A stretch of DNA of 15,266 nucleotides. Origin: Chloroflexota bacterium (GTDB lineage Bacteria > Chloroflexota > Anaerolineae > JAADDB01). The notes beneath the pieces were generated by a model that searched no databases, was not told the DNA's origin, and saw only the letters and a list, made by a program, of their open reading frames with translations. Position numbers and translations under genes: made by a program. The stretch is from the NCBI GenBank assembly GCA_013154135.1, contig JAADDB010000150.1:1-15266 (forward strand). Reading direction: 5' to 3'. Below, in pieces: positions 1 through 5,201 of this stretch. Position 1 is the first letter of the stretch, and every line of letters begins with the position of its first letter.

Positions 1-91
1 TCTGACACGTTGATGCGTCGTCTGAGCCTAGGAAAACCTATCTGGATACGTCTTGTCCCTTACTTCAGATAAAACTGTCGGGTAGTCAGAT

Positions 92-112
92 TGACGATTA
101 ACGATTAAGCGG
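92..112 (+). repeat. Heptamer tandem array (2 units plus degenerate tail)
   Basis: TGACGAT (92-98) and TAACGAT (99-105) follow each other in exact 7-nt phase, then TAAGCGG begins a G-rich end. Other arrays in this window have the same unit and the same TAA-plus-G-run ending, so I treat this as one member of a dispersed family. Confidence 0.6.
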
Positions 113-161
113 GGTTGGATGGAGCTCGACAATGGCTTGGGTCAACCAAGGTTGGAATGTA

Positions 162-183
162 TAACGAACTAACGAGTAACAGG
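162..183 (+). repeat. Heptamer tandem array (irregular)
   Basis: The run contains TAACGAAC (an 8-nt variant), TAACGAG (170-176) and TAACAGG (177-183), then a G-rich stretch. It resembles the cleaner arrays near the right end of the window but has one inserted base, as expected of a decaying copy. Confidence 0.5.
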
Positions 184-274
184 GCTGGGGGCTGTGACAT
201 CGTCGTTACTTCTCCCATCCGCGGCTAAGGGGCAGCCGGCCCTATCAGGCCCAACGGGACACACGGTTCGAGAT

Positions 275-302
275 CTGACAACGTGTGGATTTGGGATATA
301 AT
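275..302 (+). promoter_or_regulatory. Probable sigma-70-type promoter for the coiled-coil nuclease-like gene
   Basis: A perfect -10 hexamer TATAAT (297-302) is preceded by CTGACA (275-280), a 5/6 match to TTGACA, with a 16-nt spacer. Transcription would start near 309, giving an untranslated leader of about 113 nt before the ATG at 422. This is the best consensus promoter in the window. Confidence 0.65.
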
Positions 303-421
303 GTAAGAAGTCCGGCTTTCGGGTAGGTGCCTGTAAGACCTTCTTGGGGGCACCAGCCGATGAGGCAGGAATGGACAGCGGACAAACAGGTATTGGCGTC
401 ATACGGAAGTAGGAGGTATCC

Positions 422-1420
422 ATGCCGATCAGTGCTGCCCTCGTACGGAAACTGAGTGAACTCGACCCTCGCCTGCGCGACGTCCTCCTCACGCTGGTCG
501 AGGAGATGGAGGCTCAGCGACGCCAACTGGAACAGCAGGTCACCAAGACCGAGTTCAACGACCTCAAGCGGGTCGTGGCCGACCTGGTGGTGGTGGTGCG
601 GGGCCTGGCAGAGACGCAGGCGCGCGCGGAAAAACGAATAGGACGCTTGGAAGTTGCCATCGGCCAACTCACCGAAGCCCAGAAGCGTACGGAGGAGCGG
701 GTAGGTCGCTTGGAAGTGGCCATAGCCGAATTGGCCGAAGCCCAGAAGCGTACGGAGGAACGGGTGGGGCGCTTGGAAGTAGCCATGGCCGAACTGGCCG
801 AGGCTCAGAAACGCACGGAGAAGCGCCTGGAGGAGTTGGCCGAAGCTCAGCAGCGCACAGAGAAGCGCCTGGAGGAGTTGGCTGAGGCCCAGCAGCGCAC
901 GGAGAAGCGCTTAGAGGAGTTGGCCGAAGCTCAGAAACGCACGGAGAAGCGCCTGGAGGAGTTGGCCGAGGCTCAGCAGCGCACGGAAGAGGCTCTCCAG
1001 AAACTCACGGCCGAACACAAGGTTACCCGCGAGCGCTTGGAAGGTCTCTCCGACACGGTGGGGTACACCCTGGAGGACCGGGCTTACCGTTCTCTTCCGG
1101 ATATCCTCCGTTCGGAGGGGATAGAGGTGGAAGGACGGCTTATCCGCACGTATGTGCGGGTGGGCAAGAAGGATCGACAGGTGAACATCTTCGGGTACGG
1201 ACGGCGCAACGGGCAGCGGGTTCTCATCTTGGGAGAAGCGAAAGTGCGGCCTTCCCGCCGTGAGGTGGACCGCTTCCTCCGCTTGGTGAAACAGCTGGAG
1301 GAGAAGGAAGGCCTTCCCGCGGTGCCCCTGTTTGTTGCTTATGACTTCCCACCCTCCATCGAGGCGTATGTGCGGGAAAAGGGGATTCGGCCTGTGTGGT
1401 CCTATGAGTTGGCCGTGTGA
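422..1420 (+). CDS. Coiled-coil protein with PD-(D/E)XK nuclease-like C-terminal domain
   Basis: The 332-residue product has a long central coiled coil and a compact C-terminal domain. Residues 76-135 are built of 21-residue repeats (three heptads), and residues 136-191 are four 14-residue repeats of the LEELAEAQQRTEKR type (two heptads). The heptad register is kept throughout. The C-terminal part (about 210-332) has a predicted alpha-beta pattern with E218, D251 in RQVNIFGYG context, and E272-x-K274 in LILGEAKV. These are spaced like the D...ExK of PD-(D/E)XK folds, such as the DUF3782-like proteins common in thermophiles and cyanobacteria. No signal peptide or membrane segment is visible. 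The start is supported by AGGAGG 5 nt upstream of ATG. It appears monocistronic, with its own promoter. Function is not known; DNA binding or cleavage is inferred only from the fold-like motif. Confidence 0.85.
   Translation: MPISAALVRKLSELDPRLRDVLLTLVEEMEAQRRQLEQQVTKTEFNDLKRVVADLVVVVRGLAETQARAEKRIGRLEVAIGQLTEAQKRTEERVGRLEVAIAELAEAQKRTEERVGRLEVAMAELAEAQKRTEKRLEELAEAQQRTEKRLEELAEAQQRTEKRLEELAEAQKRTEKRLEELAEAQQRTEEALQKLTAEHKVTRERLEGLSDTVGYTLEDRAYRSLPDILRSEGIEVEGRLIRTYVRVGKKDRQVNIFGYGRRNGQRVLILGEAKVRPSRREVDRFLRLVKQLEEKEGLPAVPLFVAYDFPPSIEAYVREKGIRPVWSYELAV
647..994 (+). repeat. In-frame coding tandem repeats (63-nt then 42-nt units)
   Basis: Inside the coiled-coil gene, 647-826 holds three 63-nt-type units (the last one merging into the next block) and 827-994 holds four 42-nt units. 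Each is a whole number of heptads (3 and 2), so gain or loss of units would preserve both reading frame and coiled-coil register. The units are very similar at the DNA level, which suggests recent duplication or ongoing slippage. Confidence 0.8.
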
Positions 1421-1428
1421 TGAATTAA

Positions 1429-1487
1429 CCCGTCCGCAGCCAAGCGGTTGCTGAACTTTGTCACCTGAGCAGAGTCATCCGTTCAAC
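1429..1487 (+). repeat. Dispersed intergenic element, copy upstream of the uracil-DNA glycosylase gene
   Basis: This 59-nt stretch starts CCCGTCCGCAGCCAAG, continues through CTGAACTTTGTC and ends GTTCAAC. The same order of landmarks is seen at 2249-2308 and 2427-2481, and its first half is seen again near 3412-3443. It sits between the stop at 1420 and the ATG at 1524, and is followed by a small palindrome, CCGGTAACCGG (1490-1500). Confidence 0.55.
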
Positions 1488-1523
1488 ATCCGGTAACCGG
1501 AATGACCTGGGAGAAAGGCCGGT

Positions 1524-2171
1524 ATGTGCGAAGTGGACAAGGCAGAGGCATTGCGTCGCTTAGAGGAAGAAATTCGCACGTGTACTCGCTGCCGTCTGCA
1601 CGCCACACGGACCCATGCTGTGCCCGGCGAAGGGCCTTACAACGCGATGGTCATGTTCATCGGGGAAGCGCCGGGGTACTACGAGGACAAACAGGGCAAG
1701 CCCTTTGTGGGCGCGGCAGGACGTTATTTGAACAAACTTCTGGCCCAAAGTGGACTCCGTCGGGAGGAAGTGTACATTACCAACATTGTGAAATGTCGCC
1801 CTCCCAAGAACCGGGACCCCTTGCCCGATGAAATTCAGGCATGCGAGCCTTTCTTGGACCGGCAGATTGAGCTCATTGACCCGCGTATCATCGTGACCCT
1901 GGGGCGTTTCGCTCTTCACCATTTTATCCCGGGCGCATCCATCACTCGGGTCCATGGCCAACCCCGGAAGATAGGGAAACGGCTTTTCTTCCCTGTCTTC
2001 CACCCGGCCGCGGGGTTGTATCAACCCAAGTGGCAACCCCTCCTGGAGGAGGATTTCCGCAAGCTGGGGCAGTTGGTCCAAGCCTTGCGGGAGAATCCGG
2101 ATAGCGCATCTTACGAGCAATTATCCCTGTTCCCGGAAAACGGGGAAGCGCGGGGGGACACAACGCAGTAG
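1524..2171 (+). CDS. udg: Type 4 (family 4) uracil-DNA glycosylase, 4Fe-4S
   Basis: The enzyme removes uracil from DNA as the first step of base excision repair of deaminated cytosine. The 215-residue product matches the usual length of the family. It carries the four iron-sulfur cysteines C20, C23, C91 and C107 (CxxC near the N-terminus, then a pair 16 apart after VYITNIVK). The glycosylase motif GEAPG is at 47-51, followed by the FVGAAGRYLN stretch, and the second active-site motif HPAA is at 160-163. The ATG has a GGGAG/AAAGG ribosome-binding stretch 5-10 nt upstream. The C-terminal ~20 residues are acidic, variable and probably disordered. Family 4 enzymes are typical of thermophiles and of bacteria lacking Ung. 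The gene is flanked on both sides by dispersed repeats and is probably transcribed alone. The family assignment is firm. Confidence 0.95.
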   Translation: MCEVDKAEALRRLEEEIRTCTRCRLHATRTHAVPGEGPYNAMVMFIGEAPGYYEDKQGKPFVGAAGRYLNKLLAQSGLRREEVYITNIVKCRPPKNRDPLPDEIQACEPFLDRQIELIDPRIIVTLGRFALHHFIPGASITRVHGQPRKIGKRLFFPVFHPAAGLYQPKWQPLLEEDFRKLGQLVQALRENPDSASYEQLSLFPENGEARGDTTQ

Positions 2172-2194
2172 CATCTTCAGGGTGGACGGGTCCG

Positions 2195-2308
2195 CAAAAA
2201 CTCTTTTTGGCACGGGACGAGGACGTCGAGGTTCCTCCGAGACATGGTCCCGTCCGCGACGGAGGTCTTACCGAATGTTGTCGGTCGATCAAATGCATGT
2301 CATTCAAC
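2195..2308 (+). repeat. Long intergenic repeat, copy 1
   Basis: This is about 114 nt and aligns along its whole length, with small gaps, to 2373-2481. Its 3' half (2249-2308) also aligns to 1429-1487 upstream of the glycosylase gene. The start includes a small AT hairpin: CAAAAA (2195-2200) and TTTTTG (2204-2209) around CTC. Identity to copy 2 is roughly two thirds by eye. Confidence 0.6.
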
Positions 2309-2327
2309 CGCGATCCGGAGAAAACCG

Positions 2328-2377
2328 TTTTGTGTGGGTGGTGGCCGGGCGAAGCCCGGCCACCACCCCACACAAAA
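2328..2377. repeat. Near-perfect 50-nt palindrome (23-bp stem, 3-nt loop)
   Basis: The left arm 2328-2350 runs from TTTTGTGTGGG to GGCCGGGC. The right arm 2354-2377 runs from GCCCGGCC to CACACAAAA. The loop is GAA (2351-2353). The only imperfection is one extra C in the right arm (CCCC against GGG). The stem has T's on its 5' side and A's on its 3' side in both directions, the opposite of an intrinsic terminator's A-tract/U-tract layout, so it need not be a terminator. It could be a miniature mobile element remnant, a protein-binding site or an RNA-processing hairpin. Confidence 0.75.
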
Positions 2378-2481
2378 CTCTCTCCATGCACGGGGCGAAA
2401 ACGTCGGCGCCCCGCCAAGGTGCGGACCCGTCCGCGGCCGAGGCACGACCGAATTTTGTCCGTCAATCAACCCAATTCAAC
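2373..2481 (+). repeat. Long intergenic repeat, copy 2
   Basis: This is about 109 nt, a direct repeat of 2195-2308. It overlaps the end of the palindrome's right arm and stops one base into the ribosome-binding site region of the membrane-protein gene. The sub-block from CCCGTCCGCGGCCGAG (2427-2442) to ATTCAAC (2475-2481) corresponds to the element upstream of the glycosylase gene. Confidence 0.6.
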
Positions 2482-2502
2482 AGGAGGCGTTAAATCAGGA
2501 AC

Positions 2503-3381
2503 GTGACAGGTTCAACCATGTGGCCGCGCAGGGGATGGCTCGGTCTGGCGCTCATTTTCCTCTTTTGGCCGATAAACTGGTTTTGGCCGGGCTTGCGCAC
2601 GTATTGGGCTTTCTTCCCCCTTTGGTTGGGATATGCCCTTACGGTGGACGCGCTGGCCTTTCACCGACGGGGCACATCCCTGTTCGCCCGCAGTCCGCGC
2701 CGATACGTGGGCCTTTTCCTCATTTCCGCTCCGGGCTGGTGGCTTTTTGAGGTGTTCAACGCCCGCATACAGAACTGGCATTACGTGGGAGCGGAGTACT
2801 TCTCCAACGCGGCCTACGCGTTCTGGGCCACCTTGAGCTTCTCCACCGTCATGCCGGCCGTGTTCGGCACCGCGGAATGGCTCAGCGGCCTGGCTCACGG
2901 CTTCCCCCGTTGGAAACGGGGTCCCCGCATCCCGCCCACCCGAGGCGTTCTCCTCTTCTTCTTCCTCACCGGGTGGATCATGTTGGCCTTGATGCTCCGG
3001 TGGCCTCGGTACTTTTTCTTCTTCATCTGGGGGAGCCTCTACCTTATTTTGGAGCCCCTGAATGTTTGGTTGGGGAATCGTCATCTCCTGGAATGGACCG
3101 CGCGTCGGGATTGGCGTCCCATCGCCGCGCTGTGGAGTGGTGTGCTGTTTACAGCCTTCTTTTGGGAGATGTGGAATTACTACAGCTATCCCAAGTGGGT
3201 CTATACTATTCCCTTCGTGGACTTTGCGCATGTTTTTGAAATGCCCCTTCTGGGCTATTTGGGCTATTTGCCGTTTGCCCTGGAACTCTTTGCTCTCTAC
3301 CACTTCATCGTGGGCCTACTTGGGGACAAGACCACGGATTACGTGATTCGGGGGCTTGTCGTAGATGTAGACGGTGGATGA
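2503..3381 (+). CDS. Multi-pass membrane protein of unknown function
   Basis: I do not recognise this 292-residue product. It is very rich in Trp, Phe, Leu and Tyr and shows about eight hydrophobic segments, near residues 12-28, 35-50, 68-86, 105-125, 147-165, 168-190, 207-222 and 245-272. Polar aromatic motifs follow two of them: FEVFNARIQNWHYVG (82-96) and FWEMWNYYSYPKWVY (220-234). Both share the pattern E-x-x-N then W-x-Y, which hints at an internal duplication of a four-helix unit. The conserved buried Glu/Asn might line a cavity or bind a lipid-like substrate, but that is speculation. The start is a GTG with AGGAGG (2482-2487) 15 nt upstream; an ATG at 2518 is the alternative and loses five residues. 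Neighbours (a glycosylase and RNase J) do not suggest a role. No enzyme motif is visible. Confidence 0.8.
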   Translation: MTGSTMWPRRGWLGLALIFLFWPINWFWPGLRTYWAFFPLWLGYALTVDALAFHRRGTSLFARSPRRYVGLFLISAPGWWLFEVFNARIQNWHYVGAEYFSNAAYAFWATLSFSTVMPAVFGTAEWLSGLAHGFPRWKRGPRIPPTRGVLLFFFLTGWIMLALMLRWPRYFFFFIWGSLYLILEPLNVWLGNRHLLEWTARRDWRPIAALWSGVLFTAFFWEMWNYYSYPKWVYTIPFVDFAHVFEMPLLGYLGYLPFALELFALYHFIVGLLGDKTTDYVIRGLVVDVDGG

Positions 3382-3411
3382 CGGTGGGTAGGTTGGTCCT
3401 GACCAGGGCAA

Positions 3412-3443
3412 CCGTGCCCACAGCCAAGCCGCTACTGAATTAA
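3412..3443 (+). repeat. Dispersed intergenic element, partial copy upstream of RNase J
   Basis: CAGCCAAGCCGCTACTGAA (3421-3439) matches 1437-1455 upstream of the glycosylase gene at 16 of 19 positions and is preceded by a CCGTGCCCA variant of the element's start. Its 3' half appears to be replaced by, or to have turned into, the heptamer array at 3440-3470. Confidence 0.5.
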
Positions 3444-3470
3444 TCGTTACTCGTCAATCGTTACTCATTA
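3440..3470 (-). repeat. Heptamer tandem array (4 units, reverse orientation) abutting the RNase J ribosome-binding site
   Basis: Read on the reverse strand, the units are TAATGAG, TAACGAT, TGACGAG and TAACGAT, then TAA. They occupy 3443-3470 in perfect 7-nt phase. The array ends at the base before the ribosome-binding sequence GAGGAGG (3471-3477). Twenty bases (3451-3470) are the exact reverse complement of 15009-15028. Confidence 0.75.
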
Positions 3471-3483
3471 GAGGAGGTTTACC

Positions 3484-5130
3484 TTGGAGGATGCACTTCG
3501 GATCATACCCCTTGGGGGGTTAGGTGAAATCGGTCGCAACATGATGGTCTACGAGTACCGGGATTCCATGGTCATCGTGGACGTGGGGCTCATGTTCCCT
3601 TCCAACGACATGCTCGGCGTTGACGTGATTATCCCCGATGTCACATACGTCATCGAACGGCAGGACAACCTCAAGGGCATCATCCTCACCCACGGCCACG
3701 AGGACCACATTGGGGCTCTCCCCTACGTGCTCAAGCAACTGGACGTGGATGTGCCCATCTTCGGGACTCGTTTGACCATTGGGTTAGCGAATCTCAAGCT
3801 CAAGGAACACAAACTGCGGGACGAGGACCTCCGTCTCATTGACGAGAGCAGTGTGCTGGAACTGGGGGATTTTGTTGTGGAATTCTTCCACGTGTGCCAC
3901 AGCATCCCCGATGCCGTGGGGGTCGCGTTGCGGACGCCAAAGGGCCTTCTCCTTCACACCAGCGATTACAAGTTCGACGACTACCCGGTGGACGGGCGCT
4001 TGACCGAAGTCGCCAAACTGGAAGCTTACGGCCGCGAGGGGGTTGCCATCCTCCTATCCGATTCCACCAACGCGGAAGTTCCCGGCTACACCCCGTCGGA
4101 GCGGGAGATCGAGCACAACTTCGAGCAGATCTTCGCGCGCGCGAAGGGCCGCATCATCGTCTCCACCTTCGCCTCCAACGTCTCGCGCATCCAACAACTC
4201 ATCCGCATTGCCCGGCGCTTTGGCCGACGGGTTGGCGTGGTCGGGCGGAGTATGGTCAACATCGTGCGGATGGCCATCGACCTGGGCTACTTGGACATCT
4301 CCAGGGAAGAACTCCTCACGCCGGAGCAGATGAACACCTTGCCCCCCGAAGACGTCCTCATCGTCTGTACCGGCTCTCAGGGGGAACCCACCTCGGCCCT
4401 GGTGCGCATGGCCTTGGGGGATCACCGACAGATTCAGATCCGCGAAGGGGATACCGTCATCGTCTCCGCGGAGCCCATTCCGGGCAACGAGGAATTGGTC
4501 AACCGGACCATCGACAACCTCTTCCGCCTGGGGGCCGAGGTGTACTACCACGACTTGTTCGACGTCCACGTCTCCGGCCACGGCAGCCGGGAGGATTATC
4601 GGACCATGCTGGAGTTGACGCGGCCGCGCAACTTCGTCCCCATCCACGGGGAATATCGGCACCTTGTCCTTCACGCCCAACTGGCCGAGGAGACAGGGAT
4701 CCCCAAAGACCGGATTTTCGTCATCGAAAGCGGCCAGGAGCTCCTGTTCGACGGGGAGCGCCTTCGTTTAGGGCGGCAGGTGACGGAAGGGTATGTGTTG
4801 GTGGATGGGGCCGGCATTGGGGACATCGGCGAAATCGTCCTGCGGGACCGATATCACCTTTCCCAGGACGGCTTTCTCGTGGCCATTGTGCCCTTGGACG
4901 TGCAGACGGGCACCCTCACGACCGAGCCGGAGATCCTCACCCGGGGCTTCATCGACCCGGAGGACGCGCCTCCGCTCATCAAGGAAGCGCAAGAGACCAT
5001 CCGTTCCCTGGTCCGACCGGGGATTGCGGCTCCCACCTTGACGGTGAAAATCAAGGAAGCGTTGGGCAAACTCTGCTACCGCCACACCCGGCGTCGTCCC
5101 ATGATTCTCCCGGTGGTGTTGGAAGTGTAG
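3484..5130 (+). CDS. rnj: Ribonuclease J
   Basis: This metallo-beta-lactamase/beta-CASP nuclease has endonuclease and 5'-to-3' exonuclease activity in mRNA decay and rRNA/5'-end maturation in the cytoplasm. The 548-residue length is normal for the family. The opening RIIPLGGLGEIGRNM is the family signature. Metal ligands are H70, H72, D74 and H75 in LTHGHEDHIGALP, H139, and D163 in the HTSDYKFD stretch. Beta-CASP landmarks are DSTN (193-196), STFASNVSRIQQ (227-238), VSGHGS (363-368) and the conserved PIHGEYRH (386-393). The C-terminal RNase J domain (about 450-548) ends in RHTRRRPMILPVVLEV. The start codon is TTG, chosen because GAGGAGG lies 6 nt upstream and the protein begins where homologues begin. 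It converges with the mttB-like gene. Only one RNase J is in view; whether the genome has a J1/J2 pair or RNase Y cannot be told. Confidence 0.96.
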   Translation: MEDALRIIPLGGLGEIGRNMMVYEYRDSMVIVDVGLMFPSNDMLGVDVIIPDVTYVIERQDNLKGIILTHGHEDHIGALPYVLKQLDVDVPIFGTRLTIGLANLKLKEHKLRDEDLRLIDESSVLELGDFVVEFFHVCHSIPDAVGVALRTPKGLLLHTSDYKFDDYPVDGRLTEVAKLEAYGREGVAILLSDSTNAEVPGYTPSEREIEHNFEQIFARAKGRIIVSTFASNVSRIQQLIRIARRFGRRVGVVGRSMVNIVRMAIDLGYLDISREELLTPEQMNTLPPEDVLIVCTGSQGEPTSALVRMALGDHRQIQIREGDTVIVSAEPIPGNEELVNRTIDNLFRLGAEVYYHDLFDVHVSGHGSREDYRTMLELTRPRNFVPIHGEYRHLVLHAQLAEETGIPKDRIFVIESGQELLFDGERLRLGRQVTEGYVLVDGAGIGDIGEIVLRDRYHLSQDGFLVAIVPLDVQTGTLTTEPEILTRGFIDPEDAPPLIKEAQETIRSLVRPGIAAPTLTVKIKEALGKLCYRHTRRRPMILPVVLEV

Positions 5131-5133
5131 GGA

Positions 5134-5140
5134 TAACGAG
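5134..5140 (+). repeat. Single heptamer unit after the RNase J stop
   Basis: TAACGAG followed by TAGGGGG begins three bases after the RNase J stop codon. A single unit would be chance on its own, but the ending in TA plus a G-run matches the ends of the longer arrays. Confidence 0.35.
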
Positions 5141-5158
5141 TAGGGGGAGGAACCGGGG

Positions 5159-5191
5159 GCGTGGGGGCTCGGACAATGTGTGCCCCCACGC
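5159..5191. terminator. Strong hairpin between convergent genes, probable bidirectional terminator
   Basis: GCGTGGGGGC (5159-5168) and GCCCCCACGC (5182-5191) form a perfect 10-bp stem around a 13-nt loop. It lies in the 71-nt gap between the RNase J stop and the mttB-like stop, where termination from both sides is expected. No U-tract follows on either strand, so it may act with Rho or as a 3'-end stabiliser. Confidence 0.6.
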
Positions 5192-5201
5192 GGTGCTTCC
5201 A

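Larger units (their letters stand above)
1..421. other. Gene-free leader region at the window edge
   Basis: I see no convincing coding sequence here; the short reverse-strand frames look random and run into the next gene. The region holds two short heptamer arrays (92-112 and 162-183), a possible degenerate copy of the dispersed element (CCCATCCGCGGCTAAG at 214-229) and a strong promoter (275-302). The promoter is followed by an untranslated leader of roughly 110 nt before the start at 422. A ribosome-binding site AGGAGG lies 5 nt upstream of that ATG. The upstream gene is outside the window. Confidence 0.7.
2172..2502. other. 331-nt non-coding gap made of two diverged direct repeats around a palindrome
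   Basis: No credible gene is present. Copy 1 (about 2195-2308) and copy 2 (about 2373-2481) are direct repeats. They share, in order, CAAAA(A)CTC, GCACGGG, ACGTCG, CCCGTCCGCG, ACCGAAT, TTGTC, TCAATCAA or TCGATCAA, and ATTCAAC. A long hairpin (2328-2377) separates them. The membrane-protein gene's ribosome-binding site AGGAGG (2482-2487) follows copy 2 directly. I could not identify a promoter with confidence. Confidence 0.7.

Noticed and set aside
169..667. Reverse-strand frames of 107 and 140 codons at the left end
   Set aside because: They overlap the promoter and the start of the coiled-coil gene on the other strand and show no domain or convincing ribosome-binding site.
2328..2377. Palindrome as a simple intrinsic terminator of the glycosylase gene
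   Set aside because: The stem is followed by A's rather than U's in both directions and lies more than 150 nt past the stop. Termination is possible but not the natural reading.
2182..2750. Short + strand frames of 99-168 codons in the glycosylase to membrane-protein gap
   Set aside because: They cross the palindrome and repeats, overlap each other in different frames and resemble nothing. The region is better explained as repeats.
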